A stretch of DNA of 64,000 bases from CAUZIZ01 sp965219855 (GTDB lineage: Bacteria; Acidobacteriota; UBA6911; RPQK01; JAJDTT01), in assembly GCA_965219855.1 (NCBI GenBank), contig CBDCOR010000012.1, positions 806,001 through 870,000 of the forward strand. The letters run 5' to 3'. Below, one piece after another: positions 53,962 to 63,069 of this stretch. Each line of letters opens with the position of its first letter. The stretch's first letter is position 1. The position numbers and the translations under genes are program-made. The notes below the pieces were generated by a model. That model had not been told where the DNA came from, made no database searches, and saw only the letters and a program-made list of their open reading frames with translations.

Positions 53962-54141
53962 CTGCTCTCTCTCCCTTGCCTTCGCCCTTGCCCGCCAATC
54001 ACCTCTCGTTTTTCTGGCCGGGAACGAATAGTTCAGGTCAGCCCCGCCTCCGGCTGCAGACCGCCGGACCGTACAGGGAAAGAAACTTCAGTCGAGGGAT
54101 GATAGGGTAGGGAAGCACGGTCACCCGGCTCCCCTCCCTCC

Positions 54142-54174
54142 GAACTGCACGTGCGATTCTCCCGCATACAGCTC
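54142..54174 (-). ncRNA. group II intron domain V
   Basis: Minus-strand GAGCTGTATGCGGGAGAATC followed by GCACGTGCAGTTC, matching the domain V stem with its AGC-type triad region, a bulge and a short GAGAA-like tetraloop. It is the catalytic heart of the ribozyme. Confidence 0.85.
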
Positions 54175-54179
54175 TCCAG

Positions 54180-55538
54180 TCAGTAGGTTCCTATGGATTG
54201 GACGAAACGGATATGGGCGTCAGTCAGGCTCGTGAACCCATGATCCGTAAAGAAGGCGTTGGGCCAACGGTGATTTCGACAGAGGCGTTTTCTATTCTTC
54301 CGGTTGCGCTTCAGAAGCAGGCGTCGCAAACGACGACGGATCAGACCGTCGTAGTCCTTGAAGATGTTCCAATGACAGTGCCGGAAGTAGTTGAACCAGC
54401 CTTGCGTCGAGCGATTGAGCCGCTGGAGGATGACCTCCAGCGAGTCGCCCGACTTGCGCGGCGTCAGCTCGTGAATGCGCTCGACGAACTTTCGGTGGCT
54501 CTTCGCTCGTGGAAACCGAAAACGGCCTCGGAACGAATCGCCCAAGAACGAAAAGCTCTTCTCTCGCGAGTCCACGATGTGTGTCTTCTCGGGATGCAGT
54601 CTCAGCCCGTTGTCCTCCACCCAGTCCCGCCCTTCGGCCAGGGCCGCTTCAGCCTCCTCGGGTGCGCGACACAGCAGGACAAAGTCATCCGCGTAGCGCA
54701 CCATCTGGAAGCCCAGATCGGCCATCCGATGGTCCAGGGGATTGAGGTAGGCATTCGACAACACCGGAGAAAGAACGGCGCCTTGGGGGACTCCGGCTTC
54801 CGGAATCCACTTACGCAGCTCTTCCAGTATCCCCTGATTCAGAAACAGCTGAACCAGGCCCAGCACGCGGCGATCCGATATCTTCTGTTGGATCAGGTCC
54901 AACAGTCGATCTTTCGGGATCGTATCGAAGTAACCCTTCAGATCCGCGTCGACGACATACACATAACCGGCTTCGAGCAGCTCTTCGACGTACCGCAGTG
55001 CGCCGTGGCACCCTCGCCCATGACGAAAGCCGTAGCTTCGATCATGGAACGTGGCCTCCAGAATCGGCTCGATCCCGTGGACCAAAGCCGTTTGCACGAC
55101 TCGATCCCGCACGGTCGAAATCCCCAGCGGTCGCTTTTCCGAACTGCCTGTTTTGGGAATCCACCTCCGCAGCACCGCTGCCGGACGATAGGTCCCCTCA
55201 CGCAGTTCTTCCTGCAACCATTCGAGTTCCTCCCGCTCGTGTTCGGCGAAATCCCCCCACGTTTGCCGGTCCACTCCCGCCGCTCCTTTCCTGCCCAAGA
55301 CCTTCTCGGCCGAGCTGGAAAGGTTCCGGCTGCAAAACACCTTATCGATCAGCGTGTGCCATTTCCCTCCTCTCACCTTTCCTTTCAAAAGTGTCTCCAA
55401 CATGCGATCCGTCCAAACCGCGCGATGAGCCCACTGTTCGATGCCAGCGGGCTCTCCAGCCGGGCTAGCCGAAAACGGCACTGTGACCGGGATGTAGTCC
55501 CGCCTTTGGGCGGAGTTACGTTTCCGCGATTTAGTCAT
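54180..55538 (-). CDS. ltrA: group II intron reverse transcriptase/maturase
   Basis: 452-residue multifunctional reverse transcriptase that assists splicing and retrohoming. RT blocks: RKGAAGVDRQTWGDFAEHER, YRPAAVLRRWIPKTGSSEKR with PLGISTVRDRVVQTAL, YGFRHGRGCHGAL, VVDADLKGYFDTIPKDRLL, GVPQGAVLSPVLSNAYLNPL and the active-site MVRYADDFVLLC. The maturase domain is in SLEVILQRLNRSTQGWFNYF. No HNH endonuclease domain is visible after it. The gene is complete and may be active. Confidence 0.94.
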   Translation of the reverse strand: MTKSRKRNSAQRRDYIPVTVPFSASPAGEPAGIEQWAHRAVWTDRMLETLLKGKVRGGKWHTLIDKVFCSRNLSSSAEKVLGRKGAAGVDRQTWGDFAEHEREELEWLQEELREGTYRPAAVLRRWIPKTGSSEKRPLGISTVRDRVVQTALVHGIEPILEATFHDRSYGFRHGRGCHGALRYVEELLEAGYVYVVDADLKGYFDTIPKDRLLDLIQQKISDRRVLGLVQLFLNQGILEELRKWIPEAGVPQGAVLSPVLSNAYLNPLDHRMADLGFQMVRYADDFVLLCRAPEEAEAALAEGRDWVEDNGLRLHPEKTHIVDSREKSFSFLGDSFRGRFRFPRAKSHRKFVERIHELTPRKSGDSLEVILQRLNRSTQGWFNYFRHCHWNIFKDYDGLIRRRLRRLLLKRNRKNRKRLCRNHRWPNAFFTDHGFTSLTDAHIRFVQSIGTY

Positions 55539-56207
55539 TTCGCATCTACCTTCCTGCTCCCCTTCGCTCCACCGCGTTTTGCTGCACGGTTTCCCCGCTA
55601 CTATGGGAGCTCTGACTTCTGTCGAGCCGCTTCAACCGACCTCACCGGTATCGCCAGGTTCGCTCCCCTTCGGCGGGCGATACTGCACCGCGGGCCTGGG
55701 CCATTGCTCACGCAGCGTCCCCCACTGCGAGCTCTCACGATGGGTCGTCCACGTCCCTCACCCGACAGATCTCCCTGCTTATCTCGTTTGACCTTCCGAC
55801 CTCTCCATCTCCAACCACCGCATTGCCATTTCGTCACGGTCGCTTTGTCACGTTACTTCACCGCCGTGACTTGCCGCGTCTATCCCCCCGGGCAGACCGT
55901 TCAGGTCGGAGGGATGGCCGTCGCGCGGTCAAGGGTTCGGGCTTTGCCAGGACCCTCCCCGACAGGCTTGGCCGAATCGAGTTCACTTGCGTTACGGCTT
56001 GGTCGTTCGTCTCAGGTTGCTCTCCACCCTTCCTCACGGAAACGCAGTTACCACTGCCGACTTCAGGCCGGTAACGTTAGCCTGGAAGGGACTTTCACCC
56101 TTCTGATCAAACGCCTTCACAGGCGCACTAGCGGCGGCCTCCAGGCCGCCGTTTCGAGCCAAGAGCTCGACGCCAGAACTTCGACCTGGAGACCGAAGCC
56201 ACGTTTG

Positions 56208-56694
56208 AAGTTTCAGCTTAGTGGCCCCCCAGCGGTGCTGCCCCATTCGAGAAAGAAACTTTGGCTACCCAGAGGCCAGCGTCGCCTGATCCGGCCTTCG
56301 AAATTCGCCCGTTCGATATTTTGCGGTTGAGTATTTTCTACGGTTTCTTTCTCCTGAGTAGAAAGAAAGCCTAAATCTCGAACCGCTAAACATCGAACAC
56401 GAAGGCTAAAGGGGTTTCCTTTGAAATTCGTGTTCGATATTCAGCGGTTTAGCCTTTAGCGGTTGCCTTCTCGGGAAGCAGAAAAGCCCAAATCTCAAAC
56501 CGCAAAACACCGAACAATACGAACGCCGAAGTTTGGAAGCTCGACAATCAAGTTTCAGCTTAGTCGCGCCCCAGCCGGGCTGCCCCATTCGAGAAAGAAA
56601 CTTGAAGCCTCCCGCCACACTGTCCAGTGGCAAGAAACGTGCGACGTTCGGACGTTGAGACGTGCGACGATCCCAATGAAGTTTCAGCTTAGGG
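56208..56694 (+). repeat. repeat-rich spacer: two 54-bp copies plus an inverted pair
   Basis: 56208-56261 and 56550-56603 are near-identical (AAGTTTCAGCTTAGT ... CTGCCCCATTCGAGAAAGAA). A third partial copy (GAAGTTTCAGCTTAGGG) lies at 56679-56694. Between them, CGAACCGCTAAACATCGAAC and TTCGATATTCAGCGGTTTAG form an inverted pair, repeated with variations. A short version (CCCCATTCGAGAACGAAAC) also occurs near 24660. No coding capacity is supported. Confidence 0.7.
56637..56669 (+). repeat. 33-bp dispersed repeat, copy 3 (upstream of rnpB)
   Basis: Copy of the core at 32153-32185 with a few substitutions (ACGTGCGACGTTCGGACGTT then GAGACGTGCGACG). It ends about 60 bp before the predicted rnpB -10 box. 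Confidence 0.85.
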
Positions 56695-56730
56695 CAAGGG
56701 AAAGAGCGACAGCGCAAGATACCTCAATGG

Positions 56731-56736
56731 TAGAAT
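56731..56736 (+). promoter_or_regulatory. predicted -10 box of rnpB
   Basis: TAGAAT lies 7 bp before the start of the RNase P RNA. A weak -35-like GCGACA is at 56706-56711 with a 19-bp spacer. Confidence 0.4.
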
Positions 56737-56742
56737 GGCGGC

Positions 56743-57139
56743 GCTGGTAAGTCGGGAGGGTGATCGCCGCCCGAGTGTAATGCTCGGGGGGAGGAAAGTC
56801 CGAACACCGAAGGGCGGCGTGCTTCCTAACGGGAAGGAGGGGTGACCCTACGGAAAGTGCCACAGAAAACATACCGCCGGGGAGGGCAACCTCCCAGGTA
56901 AGGTTGAAAAGGTGGGGTAAGAGCCCACCGCTTCGATGGTGACATCGGAGGCATGGTAAACCCCACGCGGTGCAAGGCCAAATAGGCTCCCCAGGGGCTG
57001 GCCCGGCCCATGCTCGTCGTCTTCGGACGGCGAAAGGCGGAGCGGGTAGGCCGCCAGAGGATTGAGGCGACTCAATCCCTAGAGGAATGATCACCACCTG
57101 CAAAGGTACAAAATTCGGCTTACATCCCGACTTGCCAGC
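56743..57139 (+). ncRNA. rnpB: RNase P RNA, bacterial class A
   Basis: Catalytic RNA of ribonuclease P, which matures tRNA 5' ends. The P1 helix pairs GGTAAGTCGGG (from 56746) with CCCGACTTGCC (to 57136), extended by three pairs outward. Universally conserved elements are present in order: GAGGAAAGTCCGAACACC, GTGCCACAGAAAACATACCG, GGTAAACCCCACGCGG, GCCGCCAGAGGATTGAGG-type region, and AGAGGAATGATCACC before ACAAAATTCGGCTTACATCC. Ends are inferred from P1 pairing. Confidence 0.96.
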
Positions 57140-57224
57140 ACTGCGTTCTCGTCGACAGCCGCCCCGATGCTGCCACTCGGGATGATCCTTATCGGGCAAA
57201 CCAAAAGAGCCAAAGAGCCAATCC

Positions 57225-58223
57225 ATGCCGACCCCCGCTGCATCCCCTGAAATCGAGTACGAAGGCGGACTATCCGACATCGATGGAATTCGTGTCGGAC
57301 ACGCCACCGATCCTCGCCGCCCCACCGGCTGCACCGTGGTCATCGTCGAGCAGGGCGCACTTGCGGGCGTGGACGTCCGGGGCTCTGCACCGGGAACCCG
57401 AGAGACCGACCTGTTGGACCCAGTCCGTTCGGTTCACAGAGTCCATGCCGTAGTGCTCTCGGGTGGCAGTGCTTTCGGGCTGGACACCGCTTCTGGAGTG
57501 GTGCGATACCTCGAGGAGAAGGGCATCGGCTACCAGACATCGGTGGCGCTGGTCCCGATCGTCCCCGCTGCCATCCTCTTCGATCTGGCCATTGGGGATC
57601 CGTCAATTCGCCCCGGACCGGAAACCGGCTACCAAGCCTGTGTCGCAGCTGGCTCGGGACCGATTCCGGAAGGCAACGTAGGAGCCGGAGCCGGAGCCAC
57701 GGTCGGCAAGCTGCTGGGCCACGAGTTCGCCATGAAAGGGGGCCTCGGTACCGCCTCTATTCAGACCGGCGAGCTAACGGTCGCGGCTCTGGCAGCAGTC
57801 AACGCGGTAGGAGATGTCGTAGATCCAACAACCGGATCTATTCTCGCTGGTGCCCGCTCCCAGGAGGGACACGAGTTTGCCAACACGGCACGCATCTTAC
57901 GAACCGATCCCCAGATGCTCCGCCTGGGGGGCTCGGGTGAAAACACGACGCTGGCGGTGGTAGCGACTAACGCCGCCTTCGACAAATCGGGCATGACCAA
58001 AATCGCGCAGATGGCCCACGACGGCTTTGCACGCTGCATCAATCCGGTACACATGCCCTTCGACGGCGATACAGTCTTCGCGCTCTCCACCGAGTCCCTG
58101 AGGGGTGCCAACCTGGGACAGGTCGGCGCTCTGGCAGCCGAAGCCACTGCCCGAGCCGTCGTCCGAGCCGTTCTGCAAGCAGCAAGCATTCCCGGCTACC
58201 CCTCCCACTCCAACTTCAAGTGA
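57225..58223 (+). CDS. P1-family (S58, DmpA/BapA-like) aminopeptidase
   Basis: 332-residue Ntn-fold peptidase of the DmpA/P1 family, which self-cleaves into two chains and releases N-terminal residues from amides or beta-peptides. GLSDIDGIRVGHATDPRRPT opens the fold, followed by VLSGGSAFGLDTASGVVRYL, GNVGAGAGATVGKLLGHEFA and GGSGENTTLAVVATNAAFDK. Cleavage is expected before a Thr near residues 241-242, leaving it as the nucleophile; that position is inferred by family comparison. No signal peptide, so probably cytoplasmic. Single gene between rnpB and tRNA-Ala. Confidence 0.9.
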   Translation: MPTPAASPEIEYEGGLSDIDGIRVGHATDPRRPTGCTVVIVEQGALAGVDVRGSAPGTRETDLLDPVRSVHRVHAVVLSGGSAFGLDTASGVVRYLEEKGIGYQTSVALVPIVPAAILFDLAIGDPSIRPGPETGYQACVAAGSGPIPEGNVGAGAGATVGKLLGHEFAMKGGLGTASIQTGELTVAALAAVNAVGDVVDPTTGSILAGARSQEGHEFANTARILRTDPQMLRLGGSGENTTLAVVATNAAFDKSGMTKIAQMAHDGFARCINPVHMPFDGDTVFALSTESLRGANLGQVGALAAEATARAVVRAVLQAASIPGYPSHSNFK

Positions 58224-58344
58224 GCGAGCCGACGGATCCGGTCGGAGGCTCGCAGAAAGAGCCGCAGTCGCCACCACAGCTGCGCAACGGAAGCGCATTC
58301 ACCTCAAAGTGCTCTAGAATTTCTGGTAGAATGAAGGCCTCGGT

Positions 58345-58421
58345 GGGGACGTAGCTCAGTCTGGAAGAGCACCTGAATCGCACTCAGGAGGTCGAGGGTT
58401 CGAGCCCCTTCGTCTCCACCA
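58345..58421 (+). tRNA. tRNA-Ala (anticodon CGC)
   Basis: 77 nt including an encoded CCA. Acceptor GGGGACG/CGTCTCC carries the G3-U70 pair that marks alanine tRNAs. D-arm GCTC...GAGC, anticodon stem CCTGA/TCAGG with loop ATCGCAC (anticodon CGC), T-loop TTCGAGC. A TAGAAT box lies 12 bp upstream (58327-58332). Confidence 0.95.
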
Positions 58422-58586
58422 ATCTTTTCAACAGGTTAGAGAGACCCGCCTGAGTTCCCTTTTTCCACTGTGTCAGTTTTTGTGCCAGTTTGGAGGGCAG
58501 AATCGAGGATTTTAATGGCCCTTGCACGGCACAGGTAGTGGTTCTGAGCCAGGAACGACGATTCATGGTTATCCGATTCTGTTGCT

Positions 58587-59713
58587 TTACAGCGACTTTG
58601 GTTTTAGCTCGACCCTCCAGAGTTCGAGGCACTCCCCTGATTGGTAGAGAATCACGTTGGGCTCGACCTCAAAGATCGTGGGATAGGCCATCCTGGGGGC
58701 ATAATCGGCAACCGTGGTGGCGGCCCATCTCTTGCCGGTACTATCTGCATTGATTGCAAGTTGGCAGCGCCTTCTCTGATCCTCTTGCCTCCAGTGCCCT
58801 TTTTTTGCTCCCCTGCGCTGCACCAGCTGGCCATGGCGACGGCCAATCGTCCATCTTGGAGCCGCAGCAGATAGGGGTCCACCCCTGGGCCCAGACCCAT
58901 GTCGCCGGGCGGACTCCAGGTCTTGCCTCCGTCGCTGCTCCAGCTTGCCACCATCGGGGAGTAGTGGCCGGTGCGCATCACAGCCAACATCCGACCGTCA
59001 TCCAAGGGGAGCAGGGCCCACTCGTTGAACCCCTCCGTATCGTCCACAGCGTCGGCCTTTGGAGCCGCAACGGTCGATAGATATCTCCAGGTATCTCCCT
59101 GATCGCTGGAGCGCATCAGGAAGGACCTCATTTTCATCGGGGTCTCCCTCTTGCTTCGAGGGTCGGTTGTCGGGGACTTGTCTTGCTCAAAGCTGCCGGT
59201 CATGCAGGCCAAGAGTGTCCCATCCGGCATTTCCCGAATCCCGCGATGGAAGAAGAGGGTCGAACTCTGCTGGTCTTTGACTTCGGAGAAGGTGTCCACA
59301 GGTACGGAACCCGCCTCCGGAATGATCAGAACTGTTTCCTTCTTCTCCACCGTCTTCATCCCGTCCCGAGAGCGCCACATTCTGCCTGAACAACGACCCG
59401 CCTCAGCACAAGTGACGTTCCAGTAGAAGCCTAGAAACAGTCCTTTTCTCCAGAGCAGGGAGGTCAGCTTCTCGCCGACCAAGAAGGAGCCAAAGGCGGG
59501 ATCAGACTCCTCCACCGGCCAAAAGGACTTGCCCCCATCGTCGCTTTTCAGAGCACCGTAGACATAAATGGTTCCGTCGGGCGCCTGAACTGCTCTGGGA
59601 GTACGGCATCGGGCTGCGGTCACCTTCACCTCAAGCTCCGATGCCCCTTGGGCCATGACACAGGACAGGGCGAGGGAAGCGAGCGAATGAAATCTTCTCC
59701 GGATCGACATCAT
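58587..59713 (-). pseudogene. sialidase-like (BNR) exported protein, frameshifted at an A7 run
   Basis: A secreted six-bladed sialidase-type propeller of unknown substrate. ATG 59713 gives MMSIRRRFHSLASLALSCVM, a signal peptide. Asp-box (BNR) motifs are SDDGGKSFW, SRDGMKTVE, SSDQGDTWR and SSDGGKTWS. The frame breaks at a run of seven A on the minus strand near 58800-58806 and would otherwise end at 58652 in unrelated sequence. With eight A the frame continues through LAINADSTGKRWAATTVADY, PRMAYPTIFEVEPNVILYQS to a stop at 58587, restoring the last blade. This may be a real slippage mutation or a sequencing error. Confidence 0.78.
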
Positions 59714-60378
59714 TGGCCTGGCTGCAGGACAGTATAGCCTAAGCAGAGAGACGAAAAGCCATAGAGAGCAGTAGTCCGATTCCATCTCTACGCAGCGATC
59801 GATGCACCGATCGGTCGCCTTCTGTGCCTTGATCTGCGGCCTGTTGACAAGGGCGAGACCACAATCCCTATGCTTTCAGCGTCTGGATGGCGGGGGGAGG
59901 CGGCCGATCCAAAGCAAAGTCCAATAGCTCCTCATTTCGGGTTTTTCTCGCGGTTCGGATACGATTCGGGGCGAAAGGAACGTCCTAACAATACCGTCGG
60001 TGTGCTGAATCTGGTAACTTTTGGATTCCTGGGTCGGGATTCTGCGTCCCTGGCCAAGAGCGTCGGAGCGAAATGAGTTGGAATCGATCAATATTCCGGA
60101 GACTGGTGAGTGTGCTGAAGCTCTCTCTTCTGATGTTGTTGACCCTTTCCCTGGTGCACCTGTTCTGGGAGCAAAGCTTCGGCACCGGTCAACTCTCGGC
60201 CTCAACACTCGTCCTGCAGACGATTCCCTTTTGTCTGGGTGACGCTGATCTGGATGGACAGCGAGACGTAAGAGATCTGGTTCTCATCCAAGCCCACATC
60301 CTGGGATCCAGGGGTTTGACCGGCGAGGCTCTGAGCAACGCCGACCTGAACCAGGACAACTTCGTTGATGTTCAGGAT

Positions 60379-61694
60379 CAGTAGCGTCCCAGCGTTAGTC
60401 GAATAACATCAACTGTTTATGAATGTCACTATTCTGAGTAATGTAATGCATGTCCTGAAAGGCCTGTAAAATTGGGGTTTTCTCGAAGAGCGAGACACTC
60501 AGGACCTGGAGAATTGTGTAGAGCGGCAACTCGAGATAGAGGCGCTTGCGGATGATGGCGATGAGCAGGTAGGTACTGAGGGCGATCCAGATTTGTGTTT
60601 TCACGGCATTGGGACTGGTGCCGTAAAAGGCCTTGATGCGGAGATGCTGTTTGATCCATTTGAAGAACAGTTCGATCTGCCAGCGGAGCTTGTAGAGCCG
60701 GGCAATAGTCAGAGCGGGAGAAGCAAAGTCGTTGGTGAGGAATACTAGCCGCAGGTCGGTGGTGACGTCGAAGAACTTGATGCGACGCAAAGGTTCGGGG
60801 TAGGCCTTGGCCGGATAGAAGGTGCTCAGCAGGACAGTTTGGTCGCAGATCAGTCCCGTCGTTCTGTCCACCGGGTGGGAGTAGCGGCGGCGGAACTTGA
60901 AGTTGGCCTTGGCGCGGGTCACGAATAACGACCGGGCAGAATGGAGTCGGTACAGGCGCCCGAAATCCAGGTATCCGCGATCCATGATGTAGTAGGCACC
61001 GGGACAAGGAATCAGGTGGTCCAAGGCGTGGACATCGTGCAGTTTTCCGTCCGAGATCAGAACGAACTCGGGAATGGCGCCGTGCAGGTTGAGCAAGGTA
61101 TGCAGTTTGATCGCCCCCTTGGTACGGCGGAAGCGCGCCCAGGGGAAGACCGAGAGGCACAGGTCGATAGTCGTGGAGTCCAAGGCATAGACGGTCGCGT
61201 TCAGGTCGACTCCCAGGTCCTCGTCGGTGTACAGGCGGCGCGCTTCGGCGATAAGCACTTGGGCAAACTCGGCATAGATGCGCCAGTCGCGCCTCTCGTT
61301 GGCATTGGACAGATTGTTGCGGGAGACCGTGGAGCGAATGCCCATGTGGAAGAGCTTGGATCTCATGGCCCGTAGGCAGGCTTCGATATCGCGCAAGCTC
61401 TCGCGATAGGTCAACTGTGCAAAGGCCATGACCCGGTAATGGTCGGCACAGCGGAACGACTTGACCTTGTAGTCGCCTCCGTAGTGCTGAACAATGCGAT
61501 GAAAATGATGCCAGGGAAGATGCCGCATCACCTGAGAAAAAATCGTCGTGCCCGTGTACATGCTCGCCCTCCTTATGAACTGAAGGGCGTGAGCGTACAC
61601 TCACTTTCAAGTCGGAAACACCCATTATCTTCTCTAACATATTACTCATTAATACTTTACAGAGATTAGAAGCCCAAACGTTGGGACACTACTG
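60379..61694 (-). mobile_element. IS4-family insertion sequence with 9-bp target duplication
   Basis: A 1316-bp element. Its ends are CAGTAGCGTCCCAGCGTT (from 60379) and, read inward from 61694, CAGTAGTGTCCCAACGTT. The 9-bp GTTCAGGAT flanks both sides (60370-60378 and 61695-61703). Removing the element and one copy restores the dockerin frame. Confidence 0.93.
60395..61561 (-). CDS. IS4-family transposase
   Basis: 388-residue DDE transposase with an N-terminal DUF4372-like domain. ATG 61561 has AAGGAGG 6 nt upstream; the frame extends a little further to 61600. Motifs: HFHRIVQHYGGDYKVKSFRC, TYRESLRDIEACLRAMRSKL, VYALDSTTIDLCLSVFPWAR (first Asp), YYIMDRGYLDFGRLYRLHSA (second Asp) and LYKLRWQIELFFKWIKQHLR (catalytic Glu with the Y-R-E type signature). 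It appears complete and may be active. Confidence 0.93.
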   Translation of the reverse strand: MYTGTTIFSQVMRHLPWHHFHRIVQHYGGDYKVKSFRCADHYRVMAFAQLTYRESLRDIEACLRAMRSKLFHMGIRSTVSRNNLSNANERRDWRIYAEFAQVLIAEARRLYTDEDLGVDLNATVYALDSTTIDLCLSVFPWARFRRTKGAIKLHTLLNLHGAIPEFVLISDGKLHDVHALDHLIPCPGAYYIMDRGYLDFGRLYRLHSARSLFVTRAKANFKFRRRYSHPVDRTTGLICDQTVLLSTFYPAKAYPEPLRRIKFFDVTTDLRLVFLTNDFASPALTIARLYKLRWQIELFFKWIKQHLRIKAFYGTSPNAVKTQIWIALSTYLLIAIIRKRLYLELPLYTILQVLSVSLFEKTPILQAFQDMHYITQNSDIHKQLMLFD

Positions 61695-63069
61695 GTTCAG
61701 GATATCGTCCAACTGCTCCTTCACGGTCTGGGCAGATCGGAGCTCCCCAGTTGCGCGCCTGTTATCCATGAGGGACCTCCCAGGGTTCGACTCATTTCGC
61801 CCACCACCGGACGGCAGCAAACTAGCTTCACCTTGATCGGGAGCGGGTTCAGTTCCCAACCGAGTGAGAACATGGTTCTCTTTTATCGGCCAGAAGGAAG
61901 AGTTCAGGCCGAGATCATCGGCGCCTCCGAAACCGTGATCAGCGGTACCGTCCCGGAGGGTCTAGCGGGCAGGCTGGTGTTTTCTCCTCCCGTGCTCTAC
62001 GCGGTGACCGTTACCGTCGACGGCGAGCAAAGCAATAGCGTGGGTTACCAGGTGCGGTCCTCGACTCCGCGTCTCGACGTCCTTCCGTCCAGCGCCACGG
62101 TGCTCTTGACCCCGGGCAGTGGAAAAGACACCTTCGTCATTGGGGGGGGCTTTCCTCCTTATAAGCTGAGACCTTTATCGGAGCGGGATCAACAAGTCGC
62201 GGTAGCAGAACTGCAGGAAACCGTCATAACCGTAAGAGGCCTGAAGCCAGGAGAAATCGAACTGGTGGTGGTGGATAGTCTTGACCCGCCAACCACAGAC
62301 ACGGCTATCGTGAATGTGAGAGCGCCTGTCTTCAGTCCTACGTTTGACATCATCCCTCATACCTTGCTGGCAGGCTCGGCGCCCGGTTTTACGATCAAGG
62401 TGCGGCAGATTGGCGAACAGATGCGATTGCTTCGCTCCGAGTTCCGCCTTGAAAAGGTCTCGACCGACTTCTCCAGTCTGGAAGACGGAGGGATTCTTGG
62501 CATCGGGAAGCAGACAGTTGGTTCAACTCCGGATTTCCACTACCTTCAGGTGTCTACTATCGATGCTGAGGAGGGACTGAGCTTTGATGTCCAACGTGTC
62601 GTAGAGGGCAGCGTAACGGTTAGCGCTCAAGGTGCTCTCGCTGAGGGGTCTGCAGTGATGACTCTGGACCAAGTTCCAGCGCCGCCACCAGAAGGTGTGG
62701 TCGGTACGAGTTTCGAGACAGAGATAGTCCTGAGTGATCAAGTCATCAGACTACCCAAAATGTCGGCGGCGAGACCTTTGATGTCGTAGCCAGGTTCACC
62801 TCAACCACCGCCCTGGAAGACGCACAGCGTCCACTCACCAAGACCGTCACCAGGACCTTTACCACGGTCACTCCTGACTCGGGAGCACCGCGAGTGAAAC
62901 GTCTCCTTCCATTTCAGGGTGAAATCGGTCACAAGGTCGAGCTCCTGGGCTCGGGATTTGATCCTGTCCCCGAAAATAATCGCGTGACATTCCAGGGCAC
63001 TGCCGGCATCCGGTTTTAAACAGCGTTGTAGCGCCCTTCCGAAAGCGCTGTAGGAGATCGGCCGCCCAC

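Larger units (their letters stand above)
54095..56128 (-). mobile_element. group II intron with reverse transcriptase
   Basis: Minus-strand ribozyme of about 2.03 kb. The 5' end is GTGCGCC at 56128, followed by GGGTGAAAGTCCC-type domain I sequence. The 3' part has a recognisable domain V (54142-54174) and a CTACCCTATC-type end near 54095; the exact 3' boundary is not certain. The 5' exon ends in a 9-bp GC-rich hairpin (CGGCGGCCT/AGGCCGCCG) only 3 nt before the intron. Insertion after such hairpins is a habit of group IIC introns. Confidence 0.8.
60073..63019 (+). pseudogene. secreted dockerin/IPT-TIG protein, split by an IS4 element
   Basis: Part 1 (60073-60378): signal peptide (LKLSLLMLLTLSLVHLFW) and a type I dockerin-like calcium module, DADLDGQRDVRDLVLIQAHI and NADLNQDNFVDVQD. 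An IS4 element follows. Part 2 resumes at 61704 with IVQLLLHGLGRS, exactly completing the second dockerin loop, then IPT/TIG-type domains (RVRLISPTTGRQQTSFTLIG, GSGFSSQPSENMVLFYRPEG). A further frameshift near 62755 joins to NVGGETFDVVARFTSTTALE and another TIG segment (VELLGSGFDPVPENNRVTFQ), ending at 63019. The family suggests a surface or secreted scaffold-interacting protein. At present only a 103-residue product ending VQDQ is encoded. Confidence 0.85.

Noticed and set aside
54198..56330. 710-codon plus-strand frame opposite the intron reverse transcriptase
   Set aside because: Antisense of the reverse transcriptase plus intron RNA; no homology features.
58424..58632. short minus-strand frame ending in the tRNA-Ala gene, as an integrase C-terminus
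   Set aside because: It reads through the tRNA (ending GLEPSTS), carries no catalytic motif, and no second tRNA-Ala fragment was found to support integration there.
59870..60076. 68-codon plus-strand frame before the dockerin gene
   Set aside because: No ribosome site and no recognisable domain. A TTGACA at 59844-59849 with a TATGCT about 19 bp downstream is too weak to call as a promoter.
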